This document shows, in pieces, positions 1 through 6,275 of a stretch of 12,282 bases of DNA; position 1 is the stretch's first letter; each line of letters begins with the position of its first letter. This stretch comes from an archaeon. GTDB lineage: Archaea; Nanobdellota; Nanobdellia; Woesearchaeales; JAHJEM01. The stretch is taken from positions 1 through 12,282 of the forward strand of contig JAGVFV010000157.1 in assembly GCA_020057445.1 (NCBI GenBank), in the 5' to 3' direction. A model generated the notes under the pieces. The model ran no database searches. It was not told where the DNA came from and saw only the letters and a program-made list of their open reading frames with translations. Position numbers and translations under genes: made by a program.

Positions 1-2
1 CG

Positions 3-476
3 GAAGCGACTGCGACGACTGCGCAACAGGAGAAGCTGACTGCGATCGAGACCGGCCGTACCGACGTGATGAAGGCGAAGTACGAAGCCTTGAAGGTCAA
101 GGAGAAGTCGGTTGAGGAGGCGAGGAAGGATAGTACTGTCATGGTGACGAACGCCTCGCAGGAGCTGGAGGTCTCGAAGGCATTGTATTCGCAGTCCAAG
201 GATGAGGCAGACGGCCAGATCGCTGAGGCGGAAGGTGCTGCGGCACGCCGTGCGGCGAACAAGTCGGCTGACAACGCACTGCTCGCACGTGTGGAAGCGT
301 ACAAGGAGATCATGGGGTTCTACGAATCAGCATGGGCAAAGGTCCCGTGGGACCAGTGGGAGTATGCTCCTGAGAGCACTGCCATGACCGCTGAGGGAAT
401 CCCTTACGTGTACGCGACGATGCTTCGCACTGCAGCACTCGTCCAGAAAGACCTCAACCTGGACCTCGGGTTCTAA
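3..476 (+). CDS. C-terminal part of an SPFH/coiled-coil membrane scaffold protein (5'-truncated)
   Basis: The reading frame is open from the first bases of the window, so the true start lies upstream; the GTG at 66 and ATG at 69 have no convincing ribosome site and are probably internal. The visible 157 codons are charged and rich in Ala, Glu and Lys (KYEALKVKEKSVEEARKD, then AEAEGAAARRAANKSADNAL). This is the alpha-helical, coiled-coil pattern found after the band-7 core of stomatin/prohibitin/HflK-type proteins. A less repetitive tail ends in LVQKDLNLDLGF. The next gene, 29 bases downstream, is a complete SPFH-like protein, so the two probably form a heteromeric pair like HflK/HflC, which build a membrane cage around a protease. 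The assignment rests on coiled-coil character and neighbour; the SPFH core itself is not in the window. Confidence 0.6.
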   Translation, partial: EATATTAQQEKLTAIETGRTDVMKAKYEALKVKEKSVEEARKDSTVMVTNASQELEVSKALYSQSKDEADGQIAEAEGAAARRAANKSADNALLARVEAYKEIMGFYESAWAKVPWDQWEYAPESTAMTAEGIPYVYATMLRTAALVQKDLNLDLGF

Positions 477-505
477 CCTGGACTTGAAGAAAGGAAAATT
501 GAAAA

Positions 506-1792
506 ATGACCACGCTCGAAAAGAAACCCGCAAATCCTGCAGTGAAGGTGCTCGGGATCATGGCAGGGATCATCGCGGTGCTGATGCTCATCTTCTCCGC
601 CGCGCTCTTTGAGAACAACCACGCAGACCAGATCAAGGTCCTGCAGCTGCCAAGCGGCGCCCTCTCCGTCCACTTCGATCCGGGGATCTTCTGGCAGGGG
701 TTTGGCAAGGTCACCACATACCTCAAGTCGGATGTCTTGTTCTTCAGCTCTGCTGATGATGAAGGCGCCGAGCAGGATGCGCCTATCCAGGTCAGGTTCA
801 GGGATGGAGGTGTTGCGAACATCGAAGGAAGCGCCAGGTACATCCTGCCGTACCCGTCGAAGGATACTGGCCTTGACAAGGCGAAAGCTACAGCGTACAT
901 CCTGAAACTGCACCAGAACTATCGAGGCCAGGCGAACTTCCGCGACCGTGCGATCTACCGTCTCCAGACTGAAGCTGTCCAGCAGACAGCGAAGTTCTTC
1001 ACGACGGAAGAGTCTTACACCACAAGGAAGACAGAGTATCAGGATTTGGTGCGTGACCAGCTGGAGCTTGGCGTGTACCTGGTGGACGAGGTCCCTGACA
1101 CGCTTGTCCTTGCGGGCGGTGAGAAGCGCATCGCGACGAGGAACGTCATCCGGTACGACATGAAGGATGGAGCGAATGTCCCGCAGAGAAAGCCAAATCC
1201 CCTGCAGGAGATGAAAGTCACGATCACCAACGTGACCATCTATGATCCTGACTTCAACGTGAACAATGATGCCCAGGGCATCATTAAGCAGATCGCTGCC
1301 AAGTTCGACCAGAAGATGCAGAAGTACATCTCTGCGTCGAAGGGCGCTCTTGCCCAGCAGAACCAGATCACGGAAAAGGCGAAGGGTGAGCGTGAGGTGG
1401 AGGTGAACAGGTATACCCAGCTGACGACAAACATCACTGAAGAGGTGAATGCCGAACGGGAGCTTTCGGTCAACTCCATCCTTGCGCATGCGCGCGCGGA
1501 TACGGCTGCAATCTACAAGCAGGCTGCGACCTGGCGAGGAAAAGCCGAGCGTGAGATCGGCCGCGGTGAGTCGCGCGTCCGTTCGCTCTACATGTCTGCG
1601 GACAAGGGCTTGGAGATGAGGCTTGAGGCCATAGTCGAGAAGCATCGTGTCCTTGCTGCGGCAGTCGGATCCGGCCAGCCTCTCATGCCTCCGTACATCG
1701 TCGGAAAGGGAGGCGTAGGAACAGCGTTTGACGCAATGGGCATCGATGCTGTCAGGAGGATCACCGCTCCTGATGGCGAGAAGAAGCCGTAA
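506..1792 (+). CDS. SPFH/band-7 (HflK/prohibitin-like) membrane scaffold protein
   Basis: A 428-residue protein. Residues ~13-35 form one hydrophobic helix (VLGIMAGIIAVLMLIFSAAL) after a short basic N-terminus, giving an N-terminal membrane anchor. Residues ~38-260 have the feel of an SPFH/band-7 domain: a beta-rich start (IKVLQLPSGALSVHFDPG) and a later strand-rich segment (EMKVTITNVTIYDPDFNV), the latter matching the 'I.dv.i.dp.f' element that ends SPFH domains before the helix. Residues ~270-375 are long, charged helix (EKAKGEREVEVNRYTQ and onward), typical of the oligomerising coiled coil. SPFH proteins make ring or cage microdomains and often control membrane proteases (HflK/C with FtsH, prohibitin with m-AAA). 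The start is the ATG with a GAAAGGAAAA purine stretch upstream. Placement ahead of a conjugation and Clp cluster suggests a platform role (inference). Confidence 0.72.
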   Translation: MTTLEKKPANPAVKVLGIMAGIIAVLMLIFSAALFENNHADQIKVLQLPSGALSVHFDPGIFWQGFGKVTTYLKSDVLFFSSADDEGAEQDAPIQVRFRDGGVANIEGSARYILPYPSKDTGLDKAKATAYILKLHQNYRGQANFRDRAIYRLQTEAVQQTAKFFTTEESYTTRKTEYQDLVRDQLELGVYLVDEVPDTLVLAGGEKRIATRNVIRYDMKDGANVPQRKPNPLQEMKVTITNVTIYDPDFNVNNDAQGIIKQIAAKFDQKMQKYISASKGALAQQNQITEKAKGEREVEVNRYTQLTTNITEEVNAERELSVNSILAHARADTAAIYKQAATWRGKAEREIGRGESRVRSLYMSADKGLEMRLEAIVEKHRVLAAAVGSGQPLMPPYIVGKGGVGTAFDAMGIDAVRRITAPDGEKKP

Positions 1793-1829
1793 GCAACCTG
1801 CAACGGCTCACGCCTGCAATCTGAAACAA

Positions 1830-1868
1830 GGGAAGCGGGAAAGACAAAAAAATGTCTTCCCGTTTCCC
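1830..1868 (+). promoter_or_regulatory. Leader hairpin directly before the ribosome site of the membrane winged-helix gene
   Basis: The left arm 1830-1846 (GGGAAGCGGGAAAGACA) pairs with the right arm 1853-1868 (TGTCTTCCCGTTTCCC). The result is about 16 pairs with one G-U and one bulged A, closing an A6 loop. The arm ends one base before the AGAAGGAG ribosome site (from 1869) of the gene starting at 1883. No T-run follows on the + strand, so this is not a standard intrinsic terminator for the SPFH gene. It could protect or delimit an RNA end, attenuate transcription between the SPFH pair and the rest, or modulate ribosome access. Confidence 0.6.
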
Positions 1869-1882
1869 AGAAGGAGTGAAGT

Positions 1883-2443
1883 ATGCCAATCCCATCCCAT
1901 ATTTCCTTTGATTTCGAGGCATGGAATCAGAGGAGAAAGACATTCAAGGTCATCGCGTGGGTCCTGCTCGGGATCTGCCTCCTCGCGATCATCGACATCC
2001 CGTTCCCGCCACTCCAACCGAGGATATCCATCTACATCCTGATCCTGCTTTCGATCCCTACGCTGATCTGCTCGTACATCGCGTTCGGAAGTCCGAGCAC
2101 ACGGATGATCATGCAGATCAGCGAAAATAACCACCAAGGGTATCTCACCCACGCGCTCATCCTGCATTATCTCGATGTGAGCCCGAAGTCGATCGAGAAG
2201 ATGCTGCAGCAGTACTGGAACGCAGGGTATGTGAAAGTCGTCAGCAAGGTAGAGCAGCAGACTCCCATCTCGCAGATGGTCTTCAAGTGGATCGGCGTCG
2301 TCGGAAGGAGGCCTGCAGGAACTCCCGCTCAGACAACGGCTGACCTTGCTGCTAACCCCGAGATGGACGCTGACGCGATCACGCGTGCCCTTCTCGAAGG
2401 TACGCTGGATCTCACTGGGGGTCTTCCTGGAGGAAGGAACTAA
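1883..2443 (+). CDS. Two-helix membrane protein with cytosolic winged-helix-like domain
   Basis: A 186-residue protein with two membrane helices, ~21-38 (FKVIAWVLLGICLLAIID) and ~48-68 (ISIYILILLSIPTLICSYIAF), joined by a short Pro-rich turn. Residues ~85-137 (GYLTHALILHYLDVS, SIEKMLQQYWNAGYVKVV) follow a winged-helix rhythm: helix, turn, recognition-like helix, 'GYV' wing strand. A low-complexity Ala/Thr linker leads to a C-terminus ending LTGGLPGGRN. I do not recognise the family. Such proteins often use the winged helix for protein contacts rather than DNA binding. The ribosome site AGAAGGAG precedes the ATG. The stop overlaps the next ATG (TAATG), so it is co-translated with the zinc/E2 genes. 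The terminal Gly-Gly resembles a ubiquitin-like tail, but those two codons also form the next gene's Shine-Dalgarno sequence. Confidence 0.75.
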   Translation: MPIPSHISFDFEAWNQRRKTFKVIAWVLLGICLLAIIDIPFPPLQPRISIYILILLSIPTLICSYIAFGSPSTRMIMQISENNHQGYLTHALILHYLDVSPKSIEKMLQQYWNAGYVKVVSKVEQQTPISQMVFKWIGVVGRRPAGTPAQTTADLAANPEMDADAITRALLEGTLDLTGGLPGGRN

Positions 2444-2832
2444 TGCCGCAAGAACAACAGCAACCAAGACGTGCGACGCCAGGTACCAGGACCGAAGGGT
2501 ACCCTTGCGAGTGCTGCACACCGCCAAACATTCTGCACCTGCGTCCGGATCTCGGGATGTCAGGCGCTGTTCCACGGTGGGCGTTCTGCATCGTCCACAC
2601 GCCGCTCCCTTCGGTGCATGAGTGGGATGCCGCCCAGGGCAAGTATGTGCTCCGGGCTGACTTCTCGCAGAGCGCGCGCGGAGAGATCGTCGACGGCAAG
2701 GGAACTGTCGTGAGTGAGCGCGAGATCACTCCTGACAGTGTCTTCCAGATGGATGAGGGACAGGGCACAGGCGGTGCTGCTCCTCAGACCATCCGACGCG
2801 TGGACTTATCTGAGGATCAGTACTACAGATGA
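2443..2832 (+). CDS. Small CxxC...CxxH putative zinc-binding protein of the conjugation cluster
   Basis: A 129-residue protein not recognised as any named family. After a basic, Gln/Pro-rich start it carries C22-x-C24-C25 and C49-x2-H52. The set C22, C25, C49, H52 would fit one zinc (CxxC-x23-CxxH), with a hydrophobic strand (NILHLRPDLG) between. Residues ~65-105 look beta-rich (KYVLRADFS, EIVDGKGTVVSEREI) and the tail is polar with a GQGTGG stretch. It starts at the ATG overlapping the upstream stop, led by GGAGGAAGG at 2429-2437. Its own stop overlaps the E2 start (ATGATGA), so it is tightly co-translated with the E2. Possible roles are an accessory or adaptor for the E2, or a very divergent modifier. 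A beta-grasp fold cannot be read by eye. Confidence 0.7.
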   Translation: MPQEQQQPRRATPGTRTEGYPCECCTPPNILHLRPDLGMSGAVPRWAFCIVHTPLPSVHEWDAAQGKYVLRADFSQSARGEIVDGKGTVVSEREITPDSVFQMDEGQGTGGAAPQTIRRVDLSEDQYYR

Positions 2833-3644
2833 TGCAGGCCAAGAACATAGGAGGCAGGATCGTCTCGTGGGAGGTCGACACGAACACGATCCGCCTCCTC
2901 ATCCCTTGGGCTGCACGGCGTCCGGAACGTTTGGCACTTGAGTTGCAGGGGATGGCCTTGCCTGTGTTTCAGACACACCTCGCCATCCTCTACGACGAGG
3001 AGACGCATTCCGGAGGGAAAGAGTGCCCTGCATGTCATGAAGTCTTGGTGTTCTGGGAAGGTATTCGGTGTCCAAGATGTCTTAGGACAGTCCCTGCTTC
3101 ACGAGGACTTCTTGCGTATGTGGGTCGCTTGCCGACGCCGGTAGGGAGGATGGAAGGAGACGGGCCAAGGGGACGGCCGAGCTTCAAGCATATGTACCGA
3201 AGGCTTCTTGCAGGGGGACAGCAGGCGCTGTGGGATGCGTATTTCCTGACCGTCGGAAATCAGGTCTATTTCGCGCCTCCTGTTCTATCTGTCCTACCTG
3301 ACAATTGTCCTCATGCGCAGCCGAGCATACTCTTCTGGGACTCATACTTCGAGGTCCTCGGAATCCCCCGAGAGCATGCGTACACGAGGGGAGGTCTTGA
3401 ACGGGCGAGCTTGTGCATCTATGCGAACTGGCATCAGGACACGCTTGCAGTCGTCCTGCAGCAGAGGATCATCCCGCGCATCATCATCGACCTGTGTCTC
3501 GCAGACCTCGCGGCTGTGGGACAATTATACGCTGCTCTCAGGAGGCTCGGGACTGACATGCACGGTGTCTACAACTACATCGGCAAGCCTCGGCTGTCTC
3601 AGGCGTTCAAGCAGGTGTACGATCAGTATGTGACGATCGACTAG
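2829..3644 (+). CDS. E2-like (UBC-fold) ubiquitin-like conjugating protein with N-terminal zinc ribbon
   Basis: A 271-residue protein. Residues 66-84 hold a zinc ribbon, C66-PA-C69-x11-C81-PR-C84. The C-terminal ~140 residues follow the E2 core: an extended strand, then the proline segment LSVLPDNCPHAQPSILF (P157, P161, P165) equivalent to the 'P..YP..PP.i.F' strand of E2s. Then comes the active-site stretch GGLERASLCIYANWHQDTLA. C196 followed by W201 and a hydrophobic helix mirrors 'G.iCLdil...W.p..tl..vL' of UBC enzymes, so C196 is the likely thioester cysteine. Residues 1-60 are strand-rich and unassigned. The role would be to take an activated modifier from the E1 encoded at 4596 and pass it to a target. 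The start is the ATG at 2829 overlapping the previous stop; the ATG at 2832 is an alternative. The fold call is firm in pattern but unverified by profile search. Confidence 0.75.
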   Translation: MMQAKNIGGRIVSWEVDTNTIRLLIPWAARRPERLALELQGMALPVFQTHLAILYDEETHSGGKECPACHEVLVFWEGIRCPRCLRTVPASRGLLAYVGRLPTPVGRMEGDGPRGRPSFKHMYRRLLAGGQQALWDAYFLTVGNQVYFAPPVLSVLPDNCPHAQPSILFWDSYFEVLGIPREHAYTRGGLERASLCIYANWHQDTLAVVLQQRIIPRIIIDLCLADLAAVGQLYAALRRLGTDMHGVYNYIGKPRLSQAFKQVYDQYVTID

Positions 3645-3645
3645 G

Positions 3646-3703
3646 GGAGGAAGGGAAGGGCATTGGACATCAGCAGCGCTTAACCCTTCCTCCTTGGAGG
3701 AAC
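3646..3703 (+). promoter_or_regulatory. Three-strand alternative hairpin covering the JAB gene's ribosome site
   Basis: Between the E2 stop and the JAB start lies GGAGGAAGGG (3646-3655). A perfect complement CCCTTCCTCC (3684-3693) follows, and then the ribosome site GGAGGAA (3696-3702). The middle strand can pair with the upstream arm (10 bp, 28-base loop) and free the ribosome site. Alternatively it can pair with the ribosome site itself as TTCCTC(CTTG)GAGGAA and hide it. The two structures exclude each other, the layout of a translational switch or attenuator. It is also the only sizeable gap within the E2-JAB-E1-Clp run. The base pairing is seen; the regulation is inferred. Confidence 0.5.
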
Positions 3704-3704
3704 C

Positions 3705-4595
3705 ATGCACATCTACTTTGTACGTGATGCCTTCGAGCGCGCGGTACAGGAAGCGGAGAGGCATTACAGGCAAGGGACGGATGAGACTGGTCTCCCCAGG
3801 GAGTCGGTCGCATATCCGTTGTCCTTCATCGTGTTCGATCAGGGTCCATTCCATCCGATCACACTATCCGATATCTCCCTCTTCGTCGTCACGCATGCCG
3901 TTATCCCTCCGCGACGCTTCCAGGATTACGGCAGCGGGCATGCCCGTTTCAAAGGCGACGTGAAAGAGATGAATGAGGTATTCAACCGGATGTTGGAGGC
4001 GTACATCGACCGTCATCCTCGTCTCGACGTGCATTCGAAGATGCATGCTCATCCGTTTCCAGGAGGAGACCATATCTCAGGGGGCGACCGGAAGCATCTC
4101 ATCGATTCAGATGGTGCGAAGGCATGGAGGAAAGGTCAGGGGCTTTCGACTATCATCCTGCATGTGATGACACGGGAAGAGATTCAGGGGAAGGGTTTGT
4201 GGACGATCCACAACTTCGGCCTTGACGATAACGACAGAATCGTCCGGCTGCCGGAGACTGAGATCATATCCCGCAAGCATAGACTCGCGCGTTTGGCGCT
4301 GTCTGCCGCATTTCCGCAGGCCTTTCCCCTCCTTGAGGACGGTTGGGCGAAGGAGCTTCACAGAGCGCACATCCCGTTCAAGAGAAAGGCAGTCCTTCGC
4401 GGATGGGTCATGTATCGGATCTGGATTGGTGACGGGATGATGGCGTTCATCGCCTTGAATCCTTCATTCCCGGACGAACGAAAGACATTGATCCGTCTTT
4501 GCAGGGGATCGAGTTTTGCTGAAATCCTTGCGCCGGAGTGGTGGGGACCTGACCTTTCCCTGCTTCGGCTGGTGGATTTCCTTAAGGAGAAGTAG
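3705..4595 (+). CDS. JAB/MPN (JAMM) metallopeptidase, putative deconjugase, with C-terminal UBC-like tail
   Basis: A 296-residue protein. The JAMM zinc site is visible as H114-A-H116-PFPGGDHI-S125-GG-D128, matching HxHP...SxxD with one extra residue in the loop. E27, in the segment DETGLPRES, is a candidate for the catalytic glutamate that sits near the N-terminus in JAB domains. Strands around 42-75 (PLSFIVFD, ISLFVVTHAVIPP) fit the family's 'visDv..vp' region. JAB enzymes cut isopeptide bonds after a modifier's C-terminal glycine or mature its precursor. The last ~75 residues (RGWVMYRIWI, ALNPSFPDERKTLIRL, WWGPDLSLLRLVDFL) echo an E2/RWD fold without the active cysteine. The start is the ATG after GGAGGAACC. 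The E1 start follows the stop with no gap. Confident on JAB, tentative on the tail. Confidence 0.8.
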   Translation: MHIYFVRDAFERAVQEAERHYRQGTDETGLPRESVAYPLSFIVFDQGPFHPITLSDISLFVVTHAVIPPRRFQDYGSGHARFKGDVKEMNEVFNRMLEAYIDRHPRLDVHSKMHAHPFPGGDHISGGDRKHLIDSDGAKAWRKGQGLSTIILHVMTREEIQGKGLWTIHNFGLDDNDRIVRLPETEIISRKHRLARLALSAAFPQAFPLLEDGWAKELHRAHIPFKRKAVLRGWVMYRIWIGDGMMAFIALNPSFPDERKTLIRLCRGSSFAEILAPEWWGPDLSLLRLVDFLKEK

Positions 4596-6275
4596 ATGGA
4601 TACATTCATGTCCCGGATCCTGCCTGTCGTGGGGACGACGTTCACGACGAAGCGTGTCGCGTTCTTCGGCGTGCACCATACGGCGCTCGTGATGGACGCA
4701 TTCGCCCGCTGCGGCACCCGCAGGCAGGACATCATGGACGGCAGCATCATCAGCGAAGGGGATAACATCGCGCCACATCTCGGCTCCGAGTTCGTCGGTT
4801 CCCCTGCGGCAGTCGCCATGAGCTCTTTCCTGCAGAAGCACCAGGAAGGGGAGGGGGCATGGGATCTCTCGCTCGGGATGACGACGACGGATGCACTGAA
4901 AGGCTCGTTAGATGGTGTCGATTTCGTCATCGGAGGAGGGACGCTCGCTGAGCTGATCACTCTAGAGGGCGCAGCCGATCAGATGGACGTCGAGGGAGTG
5001 TTCTTCACCATCCTCGACGGAGTCCCCGTGTCGAGCGCTGTTTTCCTCAAGCGCAACGGGGATCTTCCGGTCCGACGATTCCTCGATGCCTCAGGAAAGA
5101 CCTCAGAGCAGCTGGACGGGAACGATCTCGTGAAGAGGCGTATTGACTGGCTTGACGCGTCTGACCTTGCGATGACCATCGCGAAGGCGAATCTGCTGCA
5201 GGATACCTCGTATGCTTGCGACCTGTCGATGGTCGACGAGGGCAGGTCACTCATTCTTAGGGGGACTCCTTCTTGGCCTTGGACTGTCATTCCGCTCGCG
5301 CCTGATGATCCAAGGATCGAGGGATTGATGGCGAAGAAGTACGTGCATGTCCCGCATCCTGTCAGTCTCCTTCGGGACGGGCGCGTCCTTCTCATCGGTC
5401 TTGGCACAGGAAGCCTTTTTGCAGGCGAGGCGGTCAACTTCTTCAACCATCTCTGCCTCGTGGACTGCAAGGAATACTCGCCCTTCAATCCTGTTCGCCA
5501 GCTTCCAGGGACGGCGTCTGTCGGCCATCCGAAGGCGTCATTCCTGCAGAGGCTTCTTGCTCACCGCATCAACCATCACGACGATGAGTGGAAGGAAGAA
5601 ATCGAGGGATCCACCGGACTGTCTACACTGTCGTGGGGCGAGCGAACGTTGAGCGCTGTCGATCTTGCGGTGGACGACTCGGATGAAGCGCGCGGAAAGC
5701 TTGAAAAGGTTATCGATGCGTTCAGGCCGACGATAGCTGTCGTCGCCATGGGACAGACGCAAGGCGAGAATTTCGTCGCGTGCGAGATCCTAAAAAAGAG
5801 AGGCATCCCGACAGCCGTCCCTAGCGCATTTCCTTCCGCCACGCACTACCAGATCATCGTGCTCGAGCATAAGGAAGGAGGTCCCTGTTACGAGTGCGTG
5901 CACCAGAAGCTGCCTGTCGATCATGGCCCTGGCCCTGCGCTTTCTGCAGAGCAGAGGGAGATGTTCTATGGGGGGACGCAGCCTGCGACGATTTTCGAGA
6001 CGTGGCCTTCGAGCCATGTGCTCCTTCGGTCAGTCGTGGAGCTCGCGCTTCCTCCTGCAGTTCGAAGTTCATGGTTCTCGAGGTTGCTTGCTGAGGAGCG
6101 GATCTCATTGGTAGGCTGTAACATCGCGCAACAGACGGATGGGAACTTCTTGTACGGCTGTGTCCTTCCAGGGCAGGTCGTCAGTTACGGCATCCCTGAT
6201 ATCGTCGGAAGGGATGATATCGATGTGTGTTCCTGCGGTCGACGGAACACGGTGACCATCCGATTGGAGGACTGA
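4596..6275 (+). CDS. E1-like ThiF-fold adenylating enzyme with tandem (degenerate + active) Rossmann repeats
   Basis: A 559-residue protein. The second half has the E1 ATP site: G268-L-G-T-G-S273 after VLLI, then D290-C-K-E-Y-S-P-F-N298-P-V-R301-Q302, matching the D...N..RQ signature of ThiF/MoeB/UBA proteins. A zinc pair C431-Y-E-C434 in 'GGPCYECV' and C545-S-C547 near the C-terminus match the structural zinc of this superfamily. C396 (FVACEILKKRGIP) lies at a conserved helix and is one candidate cysteine. The first half repeats the pattern in decayed form: KRVAFFGVHHTAL (20-32) for the Gly loop, D48 and N57 for the ribose/ATP residues. It therefore resembles the inactive-plus-active order of eukaryotic E1s. 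It should adenylate the modifier's C-terminus and hand it to the E2. The start follows AAGGAGAAG, directly after the JAB stop. Confidence 0.82.
   Translation: MDTFMSRILPVVGTTFTTKRVAFFGVHHTALVMDAFARCGTRRQDIMDGSIISEGDNIAPHLGSEFVGSPAAVAMSSFLQKHQEGEGAWDLSLGMTTTDALKGSLDGVDFVIGGGTLAELITLEGAADQMDVEGVFFTILDGVPVSSAVFLKRNGDLPVRRFLDASGKTSEQLDGNDLVKRRIDWLDASDLAMTIAKANLLQDTSYACDLSMVDEGRSLILRGTPSWPWTVIPLAPDDPRIEGLMAKKYVHVPHPVSLLRDGRVLLIGLGTGSLFAGEAVNFFNHLCLVDCKEYSPFNPVRQLPGTASVGHPKASFLQRLLAHRINHHDDEWKEEIEGSTGLSTLSWGERTLSAVDLAVDDSDEARGKLEKVIDAFRPTIAVVAMGQTQGENFVACEILKKRGIPTAVPSAFPSATHYQIIVLEHKEGGPCYECVHQKLPVDHGPGPALSAEQREMFYGGTQPATIFETWPSSHVLLRSVVELALPPAVRSSWFSRLLAEERISLVGCNIAQQTDGNFLYGCVLPGQVVSYGIPDIVGRDDIDVCSCGRRNTVTIRLED

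Noticed and set aside
473..1645. Long open frame on the minus strand (390 codons)
   Set aside because: It lies entirely antisense to the well-supported SPFH gene, is Leu/Arg-rich without motifs, and has no ribosome site.
2429..2443. C-terminal Gly-Gly-Arg-Asn of the membrane protein as a processed ubiquitin-like tail
   Set aside because: The codons GGA GGA AGG are at the same time the Shine-Dalgarno sequence of the next gene, so the Gly-Gly may be a by-product. The protein shows no beta-grasp pattern by eye. Kept only as a question in the missing-modifier finding.
1808..2575. Minus-strand open frame of 255 codons
   Set aside because: Antisense to two tightly overlapping + strand genes. The composition (Arg/Asp/His-rich) is that of an antisense shadow, with no recognisable domain.
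2829..3644. RING-type (two-zinc) E3 module in the E2 protein
   Set aside because: Only four cysteines in CxxC-x11-CxxC are seen, enough for one zinc ribbon, not a cross-brace RING.
6227..6275. Upstream GTG start for the Clp gene
   Set aside because: It would lie wholly in the E1 gene's end. The ATG at 6275 has GGAGG upstream and gives a normal Clp N-terminus.
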